A stretch of DNA of 6,169 nt from Cyclobacteriaceae bacterium (GCA_947458795.1 CANHCD010000135.1:1-6169), one strand, 5' to 3'. Positions 1 to 5,587 are shown, counted from the first letter of the stretch. Translations and numbers: made by a program. Notes: generated by a model from the letters alone, not told the origin.

Positions 1-214
1 CCATTTGTGCAGCAGGAATTGCTTGTTTGAGGAGATCGGCCAAGTTGAGCGGATGAAAAAGCGTCCCAAAGGGATTGATCAGTACCTCAAATTTTGCTGC
101 TTGCATCTTGCTGCCGATGGTTTGTGCAAAGCAAGAGCCCAGGCTCAGCACCTTGGAGCTGTGGCTGATGGGAAAAGGGGAAGCAGGAATGGGAAAATCA
201 ATCGACCAACGCAT
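1..214 (-). CDS. GSCFA-domain protein, N-terminal part (runs off left edge)
   Basis: The minus strand is open from an ATG at 212-214 to the left edge, giving 71 codons. The product begins MRWSIDFPIP and contains LGSCFAQTIG at residues 25-34, including the literal GSCFA motif that names the family, followed by NPFGTLFHPL. This is the usual N-terminal layout of GSCFA proteins, which are common in Bacteroidota and related to SGNH/GDSL esterases; the serine of GSCF is then the expected nucleophile. The substrate is unknown. The start is supported by the motif lying about 25 residues in and by the 26-nt gap to the stop of the upstream DUF1801 gene, which suggests co-transcription. No signal peptide is visible. 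The C-terminal part is outside the window. Family assignment is firm; biochemical role is not. Confidence 0.88.
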   Translation of the reverse strand, partial: MRWSIDFPIPASPFPISHSSKVLSLGSCFAQTIGSKMQAAKFEVLINPFGTLFHPLNLADLLKQAIPAAQM

Positions 215-240
215 GGGGTGAAGATACTACTAGATTTTTT

Positions 241-663
241 TCAAGAAGGATATTTTTCCTTCATAAAATGGAAGGACTGTCTGATGAGTTCCCGTAGGAC
301 AGTTTCATTCACATCCGAAAGTTTCTTGATGTAAACGCAGGAAGCCCCTGTTTTATAGCGGCCTAGTTGGGCAAAAAGGTTCTCGAACTTTGCCTCCATG
401 CAGGCCATTAAATAGAGGGAAATTGCTGCCTTTCTGGGAGAAAAGCCAGCAATCAGAAATTCTCCTTTTCTACCGCTTGGGTACTGGTACTTGTAGGTAC
501 CAAAGCCTACAATCGATTCCCCCCACATCACGGCTTTTTCTCCGGTCTCTTCTTCCATGATTTTTTTAAGTGCCATCGCATCTTCTCTCATTTTGGGAGA
601 ATCGGTGGAGAGCAAATATGCATCTACGGAAGCAGCTGTGGGTTGGGTCTTATTTTCAGCCAT
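241..663 (-). CDS. DUF1801 domain protein (YdhG-like)
   Basis: A complete 140-residue protein starting at ATG 661-663 and ending at TGA 241-243. Family features are the stretch MWGESIVGFGTYKYQYPSG at about residues 46-64, SPRKAAISLYL at 75-85, and LGRYKTGASCVYIKKLSDV at 100-118, in the order expected for DUF1801 (YdhG-like, PF08818). The length is typical for a single-domain member. No signal peptide or membrane segment is seen, so it should be cytoplasmic. The molecular function of the family is not established. The start lies 2 nt after the stop of the broken VOC gene upstream, and the stop is 26 nt before the GSCFA gene start, so the three look like one former transcription unit. With the VOC 5' part gone, where its promoter now lies is unclear. 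No strong Shine-Dalgarno is visible, as is normal in Bacteroidota. Confidence 0.9.
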   Translation of the reverse strand: MAENKTQPTAASVDAYLLSTDSPKMREDAMALKKIMEEETGEKAVMWGESIVGFGTYKYQYPSGRKGEFLIAGFSPRKAAISLYLMACMEAKFENLFAQLGRYKTGASCVYIKKLSDVNETVLRELIRQSFHFMKEKYPS

Positions 664-665
664 GA

Positions 666-858
666 TCAGATTTGATAAAGTTCGATTGGCAGCTCATCCG
701 GATCCGAAAAAAAGGTGAATTTCTTCCCTGTATGTTCATCCACCCGAATAGATTCTACCTTAATTCCTAAGTTAGTCAAAGTTTCGATTTCCTTTTGAAT
801 ATCCGCTACGGTTAAATCAAAATGTCTTTTCCCAAATCCTCTTCCGCAATTCTGCAGG
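666..858 (-). pseudogene. VOC/glyoxalase-like protein, C-terminal remnant without start
   Basis: This minus-strand frame ends at TGA 666-668 and reads back through about 60 codons: GFGKRHFDLTVADIQKEI, then SIRVDEHTGKKFTFFSDPDE and the end LPIELYQI. That is the second half of a vicinal-oxygen-chelate (glyoxalase/bleomycin-resistance fold) protein; such proteins usually have about 120-130 residues. The retained part includes a typical histidine (KRHF) and the glutamate of PIELY, both common metal ligands in the fold. Going upstream the frame meets a TAA at about 859-861, and there is no ATG or GTG between that stop and the conserved part, so the first half is missing. The break lies at the edge of the repeat-rich intergenic region. 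A frameshift or sequencing error is less likely because no other frame upstream continues the family sequence. Confidence 0.8.
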
Positions 859-891
859 GTTTAAGAATTTGTTAAGACTATCTACAAAAAG

Positions 892-1060
892 CCCTTTGCG
901 AAAATAACTCTTAACCTGCCTTTGGCAGGCAACCCTTAACTAATTTTATCACGCAAAGGCGCGAAGACGCAAAGAAATCCTTCATTTAAACTTTTAATCA
1001 GAAGTAAGACTAGATTCATCAAACCCTTTGCGACTTTGCGAGAAGAACTCTTTACCTGAC
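892..1060. repeat. CTTTGCG-type direct and inverted repeat cluster
   Basis: CCCTTTGCGA followed by AACTCTTAACCTGCC (892-920) is repeated as CCCTTTGCGACTTTGCGAG followed by AACTCTTTACCTGAC (1024-1060), the second copy carrying 8 extra bases. Between them, 952-974 holds the same word in reverse orientation (CGCAAAGGCGCG then AAGACGCAAAG), so the RNA could fold back. Similar CTTTGCG/CGCAAAG sequences are scattered through intergenic regions of many Bacteroidota (recalled, not searched). The function is unknown. The cluster begins about 30 bases beyond the broken end of the VOC gene. Confidence 0.7.
915..929. repeat. Short perfect hairpin inside the repeat cluster
   Basis: CCTGCC (915-920) and GGCAGG (924-929) are perfect inverted repeats around a TTT loop. 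There is no T-run on either side, so it is not a convincing intrinsic terminator. It belongs to the first CTTTGCG repeat copy; the second copy ends in CCTGAC and lacks the hairpin. Confidence 0.6.
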
Positions 1061-1090
1061 TTTATTCTTTTCTTCTTTCTATTAACATGA

Positions 1091-1258
1091 TGCCCCGCAA
1101 TGCTGCGGGGTAAACTTCCTCTGGAGCAGTTTTTAATCATTCGAATAAATCATGATTAAAATGGATTCAGCTATTTGCCCCAGAGTGGGCAATATATTAA
1201 TAGAAAAATAGTGATAATAATTAAGTGCGCGCTCCGGAGGTGCGCTACATTTTTTTTT
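1091..1258. repeat. Multi-hairpin intergenic element with TATTAATAGAAAAA box
   Basis: Four inverted repeats lie in a row: CCCCGCA/TGCGGGG (1093-1099 and 1104-1110); TTTTAATCAT/ATGATTAAAA (1131-1140 and 1152-1161); TTGCCC/GGGCAA (1175-1180 and 1187-1192), followed at once by TATATTAATAGAAAAATAG; and GCGCGC/GTGCGC (1227-1232 and 1240-1245, one G-U pair, loop TCCGGAG), followed by ACA and nine T. The third and fourth hairpins and the box between them resemble a repeat type I recall from other Bacteroidota intergenic regions. The last hairpin with its T-run could also act as a plus-strand terminator, but no plus-strand gene lies upstream. No protein is encoded. Confidence 0.6.
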
Positions 1259-1270
1259 AAAATCAACTCA

Positions 1271-1304
1271 CAAAAAAAGACTCTCCTTCTCGGGAGAGTC
1301 TTTT
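1271..1304 (-). terminator. Intrinsic terminator of hppA
   Basis: A perfect 12-bp stem (1275-1286 with 1293-1304) closes a 6-nt loop. Read on the minus strand it is followed by seven U (complement of the A-run 1272-1278). It lies 26 nt past the hppA stop, the ideal place to end that transcript. On the plus strand the stem is followed by only TTTTAAAAAA, so it is weaker there. Confidence 0.92.
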
Positions 1305-1329
1305 AAAAAATGAGTGGGTGACTTATTTT

Positions 1330-3546
1330 TTACTTGGTAATGGTAATCGTCTCGGTAACAACTTCCTTGCCATCTACCATCTTGATTTCCTTCTTCACCT
1401 CTTTGTTGATCATGCCAGCTTCAGCAGCTTCACCATGTGGCTTTTCAGAGATGTGTGGCGCGATGACCAAGGCAACGATAGACATCAACTTGATCAAAAT
1501 GTTCATCGATGGACCAGAGGTATCTTTGAATGGATCCCCTACGGTATCACCCGTAACAGAAGCCTTGTGTGGCTCAGATTTCTTGTAGTAGATCTCGCCG
1601 TTGATTTCTACTCCTTTTTCGAAGGACTTCTTTGCATTATCCCAAGCGCCACCGGCGTTGGACTGGAACATGCCCATCAATACACCAGAAACAGTAACAC
1701 CTGCAAGCATACCGCCCAATACTTCTGGACCGAAGGCAAAGCCTACCAAAATTGGAGAAAGCAAGGCAATCGCACCTGGAGCAATCATCTCACGGATAGA
1801 TGCTTTAGTAGAGATTTCCACGCACTTTTCGTACTCAGGCTTGGCCTTGTACTCCATGATTCCTGGAATATCTCGAAACTGGCGTCTCACTTCGTTTACC
1901 ATGTCCATGGCCGCTCTACCTACCGCAGCAATGGCTAGGGAGGAGAAAATAAATGGAATCATGCCGCCCACAAATAGTCCGGCGAGTACATCAGCTTTGT
2001 AAATGTCAATTGCATCAATGCCTGCAATGCCCACGAAGGCTGCAAACAAGGCAAGTGAAGTTAAGGCTGCAGAAGCGATGGCAAAACCCTTACCCGTAGC
2101 TGCAGTGGTGTTTCCTACCGCATCCAAGATGTCGGTACGGCCCCGTACTTCCTCAGGAAGCTGGCTCATCTCAGCAATACCGCCTGCGTTGTCCGCAATA
2201 GGTCCGAAGGCATCGATTGCCAACTGCATCGCAGTAGTGGCCATCATGCCGGCAGCAGCGATTGCTACGCCATACAAACCTGCAAATTCATAAGCGCCAT
2301 AGATACCACCTGCCAAAACAAGGATAGGAAGTACGGTAGACTCCATACCTACTGCAAGACCACCAATGATGTTGGTGGCGTGTCCAGTAGCAGACTGCTT
2401 GATGATAGACATCACTGGGCGTTTGCCCATGGCAGTGTAGTATTCGGTGATGATCGACATCAAAGTACCTACTACGAGGCCAAGGATGATGGCATAGAAC
2501 ACGTCCATGTTGGTAAACTCGTATCCACGGATAGTGAGTGTCTCAGGAAGCATGTATTTTACAATGAAGAAAGAAGCGATACCGGTAAACACGATGGAAG
2601 ACCAGTTGCCCATGTTGAGTGCTTTTTGTACGTCACCTTTGTCGTCTTTGATGGTCACGAAGGCCATTCCCATGATAGAGAAGATGATGCCTAGACCTGC
2701 CAATACCATTGGCAATAGGATTGGGGCGATACCGCCAAAGTTGTCGACAGAAACAATCTCACGACCCAAAACCATGGTAGCAAGGATAGTAGCTACATAA
2801 GAACCGAACAAATCGGCGCCCATACCGGCTACGTCACCTACGTTATCTCCCACGTTGTCCGCGATAGTAGCTGGGTTACGTACGTCATCCTCAGGGATAC
2901 CTGCTTCTACCTTACCTACTAGGTCAGCTCCTACGTCAGCTGCTTTGGTATAAATACCGCCGCCTACACGGGCAAAAAGCGCAATGGATTCAGCACCAAG
3001 TGAGAAGCCTGCAAGGACTTCCAATGCTTTTTCCATCTCGATGCCGTTGACACCTGCACCTACAGATACGACATAGAGTTGGTAAAATACGATGAATAGT
3101 GAGCCCAAGCCCAATACTGCAAGACCTGCAACTCCAAGACCCATGACGGAACCTCCAGTAAAGGATACCTTAAGGGCTTGCTTTAAGCTGGTACGTGCAG
3201 CCTGAGTGGTACGCACGTTGGCTTTGGTAGCGATCTTCATTCCGATGTAGCCGGCTAGGGCAGAAAGGAATGCGCCAATCAAAAAGGAAATGGCAATAAC
3301 GGGGCTGGAGGTGGGTACTAGGGTACCTGACCAAGCCAGAACGATAGCTGCAATAACGGCAAAGTAGGAAAGTACTTTCCATTCTGCTTTCAAAAATGCC
3401 ATGGCGCCATCGGCGATGTAACCGGCGAGTTCCACCATGTTTTCATCTCCTGTGGGCTGCTTGGTCACCCAAGCAGACTTTACTGCCATGATGATTAGGC
3501 CTACAAGTCCCAGCGCAGGGACTAAATAAATCAGCGCTTGTTCCAT
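1330..3546 (-). CDS. hppA: K+-dependent membrane-bound proton-pumping pyrophosphatase
   Basis: A complete 738-residue polytopic inner-membrane enzyme that couples hydrolysis of pyrophosphate to ion export. Active-site signatures are all present: DVGADLVGKVE at 204-214, the aspartate series D230/D234/D238 in ADNVGDNVGDVAG, and DAFGPIADNAGGIAEMS at 445-461. GNTTAATGKG at 478-487 has alanine (A482) and glycine (G485) where K+-independent enzymes have lysine and threonine, so K+ dependence is predicted. The gate glutamate of Na+ pumps (here G248) and of plant-type H+ pumps (here A252) is missing; E186, seven residues before R193, matches the helix-5 glutamate of Flavobacterium-type H+ pumps. The protein ends in a hydrophilic tail of about 40 residues (698-738) after the last membrane helix. 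ATG 3544-3546 fits the first helix. It is monocistronic, with a promoter at 3588-3617 and a terminator at 1271-1304. H+ specificity is inference from residues. Confidence 0.97.
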   Translation of the reverse strand: MEQALIYLVPALGLVGLIIMAVKSAWVTKQPTGDENMVELAGYIADGAMAFLKAEWKVLSYFAVIAAIVLAWSGTLVPTSSPVIAISFLIGAFLSALAGYIGMKIATKANVRTTQAARTSLKQALKVSFTGGSVMGLGVAGLAVLGLGSLFIVFYQLYVVSVGAGVNGIEMEKALEVLAGFSLGAESIALFARVGGGIYTKAADVGADLVGKVEAGIPEDDVRNPATIADNVGDNVGDVAGMGADLFGSYVATILATMVLGREIVSVDNFGGIAPILLPMVLAGLGIIFSIMGMAFVTIKDDKGDVQKALNMGNWSSIVFTGIASFFIVKYMLPETLTIRGYEFTNMDVFYAIILGLVVGTLMSIITEYYTAMGKRPVMSIIKQSATGHATNIIGGLAVGMESTVLPILVLAGGIYGAYEFAGLYGVAIAAAGMMATTAMQLAIDAFGPIADNAGGIAEMSQLPEEVRGRTDILDAVGNTTAATGKGFAIASAALTSLALFAAFVGIAGIDAIDIYKADVLAGLFVGGMIPFIFSSLAIAAVGRAAMDMVNEVRRQFRDIPGIMEYKAKPEYEKCVEISTKASIREMIAPGAIALLSPILVGFAFGPEVLGGMLAGVTVSGVLMGMFQSNAGGAWDNAKKSFEKGVEINGEIYYKKSEPHKASVTGDTVGDPFKDTSGPSMNILIKLMSIVALVIAPHISEKPHGEAAEAGMINKEVKKEIKMVDGKEVVTETITITK

Positions 3547-3587
3547 AAACTAGTCGGATTCAGTGTTAGATTCTGTAAATAATTCGG

Positions 3588-3617
3588 CAAAGATACGATT
3601 AATCCCTTTTCTGCCAA
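3588..3617 (-). promoter_or_regulatory. Bacteroidota-type promoter of hppA
   Basis: On the minus strand, TATCTTTG (3588-3595) matches the -7 consensus TAnnTTTG exactly, and TTG (3615-3617) lies 19 nt upstream, the normal spacing of the -33 box. Transcription would begin roughly at 3580, giving a leader of about 35 nt before the hppA ATG. No Shine-Dalgarno and no riboswitch-like fold is visible in that short leader. Confidence 0.75.
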
Positions 3618-3792
3618 GTTTGAAAGTCAAGGCATTTTTGGATTTTTTTACCTGGATTCAACTGGTTCGAGATCAGTTTCCTGGCGATAGAATCGAAAGG
3701 GATGTCGGAAGATTTACTTCTTTGAAAATAAGTGGTCTAGCTTCTTAGTTGAGCAAATTAAGGTGACGGCTGTAAAAATTTGAAGAAAGTTT

Positions 3793-3800
3793 TAAATTTG
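3793..3800 (+). promoter_or_regulatory. -7 box of the tRNA-Pro promoter
   Basis: TAAATTTG matches TAnnTTTG exactly and ends 10 nt before the first base of the tRNA, leaving a very short 5' leader. No clear TTG is found 19-21 nt upstream, so the -33 half is weak or absent. Confidence 0.6.
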
Positions 3801-3810
3801 CTACCTGAAT

Positions 3811-3884
3811 CGGGGTGTGGCGCAGTCCGGTAGCGTACACGTCTGGGGGGCGTGTGGTCGCAGGTTCAAATCCTGTCACCCCGA
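3811..3884 (+). tRNA. tRNA-Pro, anticodon GGG
   Basis: A full cloverleaf can be drawn. The acceptor stem is CGGGGTG (3811-3817) with CACCCCG (3877-3883), discriminator A3884. The D stem is GCGC/GCGT, the anticodon stem CACGT/GCGTG encloses the loop CTGGGGG with anticodon GGG at 3845-3847, and the T arm is GCAGG-TTCAAAT-CCTGT. CCA is not encoded and must be added. It reads CCC and, by wobble, CCU proline codons. A terminator follows at once. The 3' end of the gene is repeated at 4872 and looks like an integration site. Confidence 0.97.
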
Positions 3885-3940
3885 CATGATTCGCAAGGAG
3901 TTACGAGATCAAAAATCGTAGCTCCTTTTTTGTTTGCATA
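3876..3940 (+). repeat. Direct repeat, left copy: tRNA-Pro 3' end plus terminator
   Basis: These 65 bases align without gaps to 4872-4936 with six mismatches by hand count; the last 32 bases (3909-3940) are identical. The copy starts within the T-arm/acceptor part of the tRNA, covers the discriminator base and runs through the terminator. It is interpreted as the left attachment site of an integrated element. Confidence 0.85.
3895..3931 (+). terminator. Intrinsic terminator of tRNA-Pro
   Basis: A 12-bp stem (3895-3906 with 3916-3927, one G-U pair) encloses a 9-nt loop and is followed by a T-run through 3931. It begins 11 nt past the tRNA 3' end. The whole terminator is part of the direct repeat found again at 4891-4927. 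Confidence 0.92.
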
Positions 3941-4170
3941 CAATTTGCACAAAATGAGGATTGTTTTTGAAGCTACCCCTTCAAGAAGTAAAAGTATTGG
4001 CTAAAAGCATCACTAGCTTGCTTACAAGTGCATTCTATTCCTTATACTTACGATTGATTTAATTTATAAATTATCCAAAGTCGAGAAATAGAATCGAACG
4101 GTTCACAAGTACGAAGTGAATTAAGCTGGAATGAATACTACTCGGTCACTAAGTCAGTAAAGAACTAAAC
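3941..4170. other. AT-rich leader of the insert, no gene
   Basis: No plausible gene is seen. The stretch around 4055-4078 is very A+T rich and probably holds the promoter of the following gene, but no TAnnTTTG box with correct spacing could be assigned. A small 5-bp inverted repeat (TTCAC 4102-4106, GTGAA 4116-4120) lies about 50 nt before the gene start; its meaning is unknown. Confidence 0.4.
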
Positions 4171-4782
4171 ATGAAAAAAATTATAAAACTATTCACGCAA
4201 GAAGTTGCGATTGTTGTACTACTTGGCGTCATCTCTGTGATCACTGCATGGGCAGGAGTTCAATCCTCTCTACATGGTGGGGAATCTAATAAATTTATGT
4301 CCACCTACATGGAGGGCCTTGGTAAATCCCATAACCTATTTTTAACTTCAGAACTTAAATACAGAACTGATATGGTTGTTTGGGTAGATAAACAAACAAC
4401 ACTTCGTCAAGGAGGTGACATTTACGCAGGCTACTCCGCGGGTTCAGCTGAGCTTTTTAAATACGCAATGCCCTGCCTACTAGATAACCCAGAAAGTCAA
4501 CTGTCAGATTGTAATTCGTATATGGATGAATTATACTTGCCTAATGAGGAAGCATTGGCCAGAGCGCTTCTATCTCTAAAGAAAAACGAGGAATCCGGCG
4601 GATTCAGTGACAAGCTTCAAATGCTAACCGCTCTGCTAGCAGTTGCCTTGTTTATGCTTGGCATCACCTCAGTCATTCGCAAGGACAAGTTACAATTTGC
4701 TATAGTTCTTGGGGCTATAGTTATCGCTGGATTTAGCATTGCTGTTCTGTTCAGCGTGCCGGTCGTCTCCGTGTCTTTTTAG
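4171..4782 (+). CDS. Small integral membrane protein, unknown function (cargo of the insert)
   Basis: A complete 203-residue frame, ATG 4171-4173 to TAG 4780-4782. One hydrophobic segment lies near the N terminus (about 11-31, ending in the phrase AWAGVQSSLHGGES), followed by a soluble region of about 115 residues containing two cysteines (near 106 and 114), then two C-terminal membrane segments (about 147-166 and 174-200) separated by the basic turn VIRKDKLQ. The Trp-Ala-x-x-Gln-x-x-x-x-Gly-Gly-Glu phrase just after the first helix recalls bacterial small three-helix membrane proteins of the DUF4337 kind, but this is a resemblance, not an assignment. I do not recognise a function. It sits inside the tRNA-Pro insert, and its stop is followed immediately by the Shine-Dalgarno of a second short frame, so the two look like an imported two-gene unit. 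Confidence 0.75.
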   Translation: MKKIIKLFTQEVAIVVLLGVISVITAWAGVQSSLHGGESNKFMSTYMEGLGKSHNLFLTSELKYRTDMVVWVDKQTTLRQGGDIYAGYSAGSAELFKYAMPCLLDNPESQLSDCNSYMDELYLPNEEALARALLSLKKNEESGGFSDKLQMLTALLAVALFMLGITSVIRKDKLQFAIVLGAIVIAGFSIAVLFSVPVVSVSF

Positions 4783-4791
4783 TAAGGAGGT
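4783..4791 (+). promoter_or_regulatory. Strong Shine-Dalgarno before the GTG frame
   Basis: TAAGGAGGT begins the base after the stop codon at 4780-4782 and lies 9 nt before GTG 4801. It is a near-perfect complement to the 16S rRNA tail. Other genes in this window lack such a site, as expected in Bacteroidota, so it decides the GTG start and hints at DNA from another phylum. Confidence 0.65.
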
Positions 4792-4800
4792 AGGAATCTA

Positions 4801-4917
4801 GTGAAAAGCCTAGACCCATCTGTAGATTTCAATACCAAGGCTGCAGGTTATTTCGATACTTATCGGGACTATCACCCCGACCTGATTAGCAAGGACTTAA
4901 GAAGTCAAAAATCGTAG
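4801..4917 (+). pseudogene. Start of a second insert gene, apparently truncated at the att repeat
   Basis: A GTG-started frame of 38 codons, beginning MKSLDPSVDFNTKAAGYFD and ending at TAG 4915-4917. It is preceded by an excellent Shine-Dalgarno at the right distance, so translation probably starts here, directly coupled to the membrane protein gene 18 nt upstream. From codon 24 on (HPDLISKDLRSQKS) it is encoded by the displaced tRNA 3'-end/terminator repeat, and the stop lies in the repeat. The natural reading is that the first 23-24 codons belong to a gene of the original element whose remainder was lost, with the reading frame ending by chance in the attachment sequence. A genuine 38-residue small protein cannot be excluded. 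The sequence is not recognised. Confidence 0.45.
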
Positions 4918-4936
4918 CTCCTTTTTTGTTTGCATA
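4872..4936 (+). repeat. Direct repeat, right copy: displaced tRNA-Pro 3' end and terminator
   Basis: This is the second copy of 3876-3940. It keeps the ten bases TCACCCCGAC from the tRNA end and the complete 32-base terminal identity (4905-4936), but the mismatches at 4896, 4900, 4903 and 4904 fall in the left arm of the terminator stem, so the original hairpin is weakened to a few pairs. A new small hairpin GACTT/AAGTC appears there instead (4894-4898 and 4902-4906). The 5' part of the tRNA is absent, so this is not a second tRNA gene. Confidence 0.85.
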
Positions 4937-5002
4937 GAAATTGACTTACAAAGGGCTTAGGTCTCAATATTTTTAAACTACTTATGCAAAATCTTCTACC
5001 AA

Positions 5003-5587
5003 TCAATCAATTTGAAAAGCCACCTCATTCCTACGGTTAATTACATCCCAAGGAGCGTTGTAGCCCATGTATAAAAGTGATCCTTTTGTTTGGATGTTAT
5101 TTTCTTTCAGAACTTGGGTTAGGATTTGGGCATGTTTTGCGATTTTCTCGTCAGAACTAAATCCTCCAAACCGCAAGACTGCCAGCTTCATGGAATCTTG
5201 ACTGACCAGCGACACCGCCGTGGAATTGGGAGAAGGAAGGTCTGCTAGTTGGTACTGGCTAGGCATCACGAAAGACATGGATGCTTCCGTGTCGGACATA
5301 TTCATGATCACAGGAGCAGTCATGGCAATCTTCTGCTGCTGCTGATTTCCACCAAAAATATAGTTGGCCACGGTGCTGAAGCCTTTGTTTCCCGAGGAAA
5401 CGTACTGCTTGCTACCCAATTTGGTTTGTGCCAAAATCATCTGGGGATATTCCCTGATTTCCACATCACCCAAGGTTTTAATGACTTTGTAATTGGGAGT
5501 CTCGATGCCTTTAAACCGAAATGAGAAAAAAGAAATCACTCCACCTAGAATGATTACGCTGCCAGTAATCCAAATAATTGTTTTCAT
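5003..5587 (-). CDS. SOUL-family haem-binding-like protein, membrane-anchored
   Basis: A complete 194-residue protein. An N-terminal hydrophobic segment (about 3-23) should anchor it to the inner membrane with the domain outside the cytoplasm, or act as an uncleaved signal; no lipobox is seen. The rest is one SOUL/HBP domain: YKVIKTLGDVEIREYP at 33-48, KIAMTAPV at 86-93, MSFVMPSQY at 104-112, FGGF at 140-143 and YNAPWDVINRRNEVAF at 176-191, all in family order. SOUL proteins are named for haem or tetrapyrrole binding in animals; the bacterial role is unsettled. ATG 5585-5587 is chosen; a TTG two codons upstream (5591-5593) would add only two residues. It is divergent from the adaptor gene at 5725. 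No terminator hairpin is evident downstream before the displaced tRNA repeat at 4936. Confidence 0.92.
   Translation of the reverse strand: MKTIIWITGSVIILGGVISFFSFRFKGIETPNYKVIKTLGDVEIREYPQMILAQTKLGSKQYVSSGNKGFSTVANYIFGGNQQQQKIAMTAPVIMNMSDTEASMSFVMPSQYQLADLPSPNSTAVSLVSQDSMKLAVLRFGGFSSDEKIAKHAQILTQVLKENNIQTKGSLLYMGYNAPWDVINRRNEVAFQID

Larger units (their letters stand above)
3876..4936. mobile_element. Small integrated-element remnant at tRNA-Pro (no integrase)
   Basis: The segment is bounded by two 65-bp direct repeats of the tRNA-Pro 3' end and terminator, 996 bp apart. An intact tRNA on one side and a displaced 3'-end copy on the other is the arrangement left by tyrosine-recombinase integration into a tRNA gene. 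Inside are one membrane protein gene and one short frame with a strong Shine-Dalgarno, which is unusual for the host. No recombinase gene or inverted repeat is present, so this is a decayed or internally deleted element, or one mobilised in trans. A simple local duplication of the tRNA end is the main alternative. Confidence 0.6.

Noticed and set aside
5..334. Plus-strand frame of 109 codons at the left edge
   Set aside because: It is antisense to the GSCFA gene start (with its literal GSCFA motif) and the end of the DUF1801 gene; its own product has no recognisable family features.
892..1060. CRISPR array
   Set aside because: Only two imperfect direct copies exist, with an indel and an inverted copy between them; there are no regular spacers or cas genes.
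1318..2800. Several plus-strand frames opposite hppA
   Set aside because: They are antisense shadows of a strongly conserved coding sequence; the low-complexity products show no family motifs and no start signals.
3563..3748. Plus-strand frame of 61 codons between hppA and the tRNA
   Set aside because: It overlaps the hppA promoter and leader, has no start signal and no recognisable product.
3687..4098. Shared 11-mer ATAGAATCGAA at 3687-3697 and 4088-4098 as element boundaries
   Set aside because: Too short and with unrelated flanks; chance similarity is sufficient, and the 65-bp tRNA repeat explains the boundaries better.
4841..4936. A second, damaged tRNA-Pro gene
   Set aside because: A GCAGGTT at 4843-4849 recalls the T arm, but spacing is wrong and no acceptor 5' strand, D arm or anticodon arm precedes it; only the 3' end and terminator are repeated.
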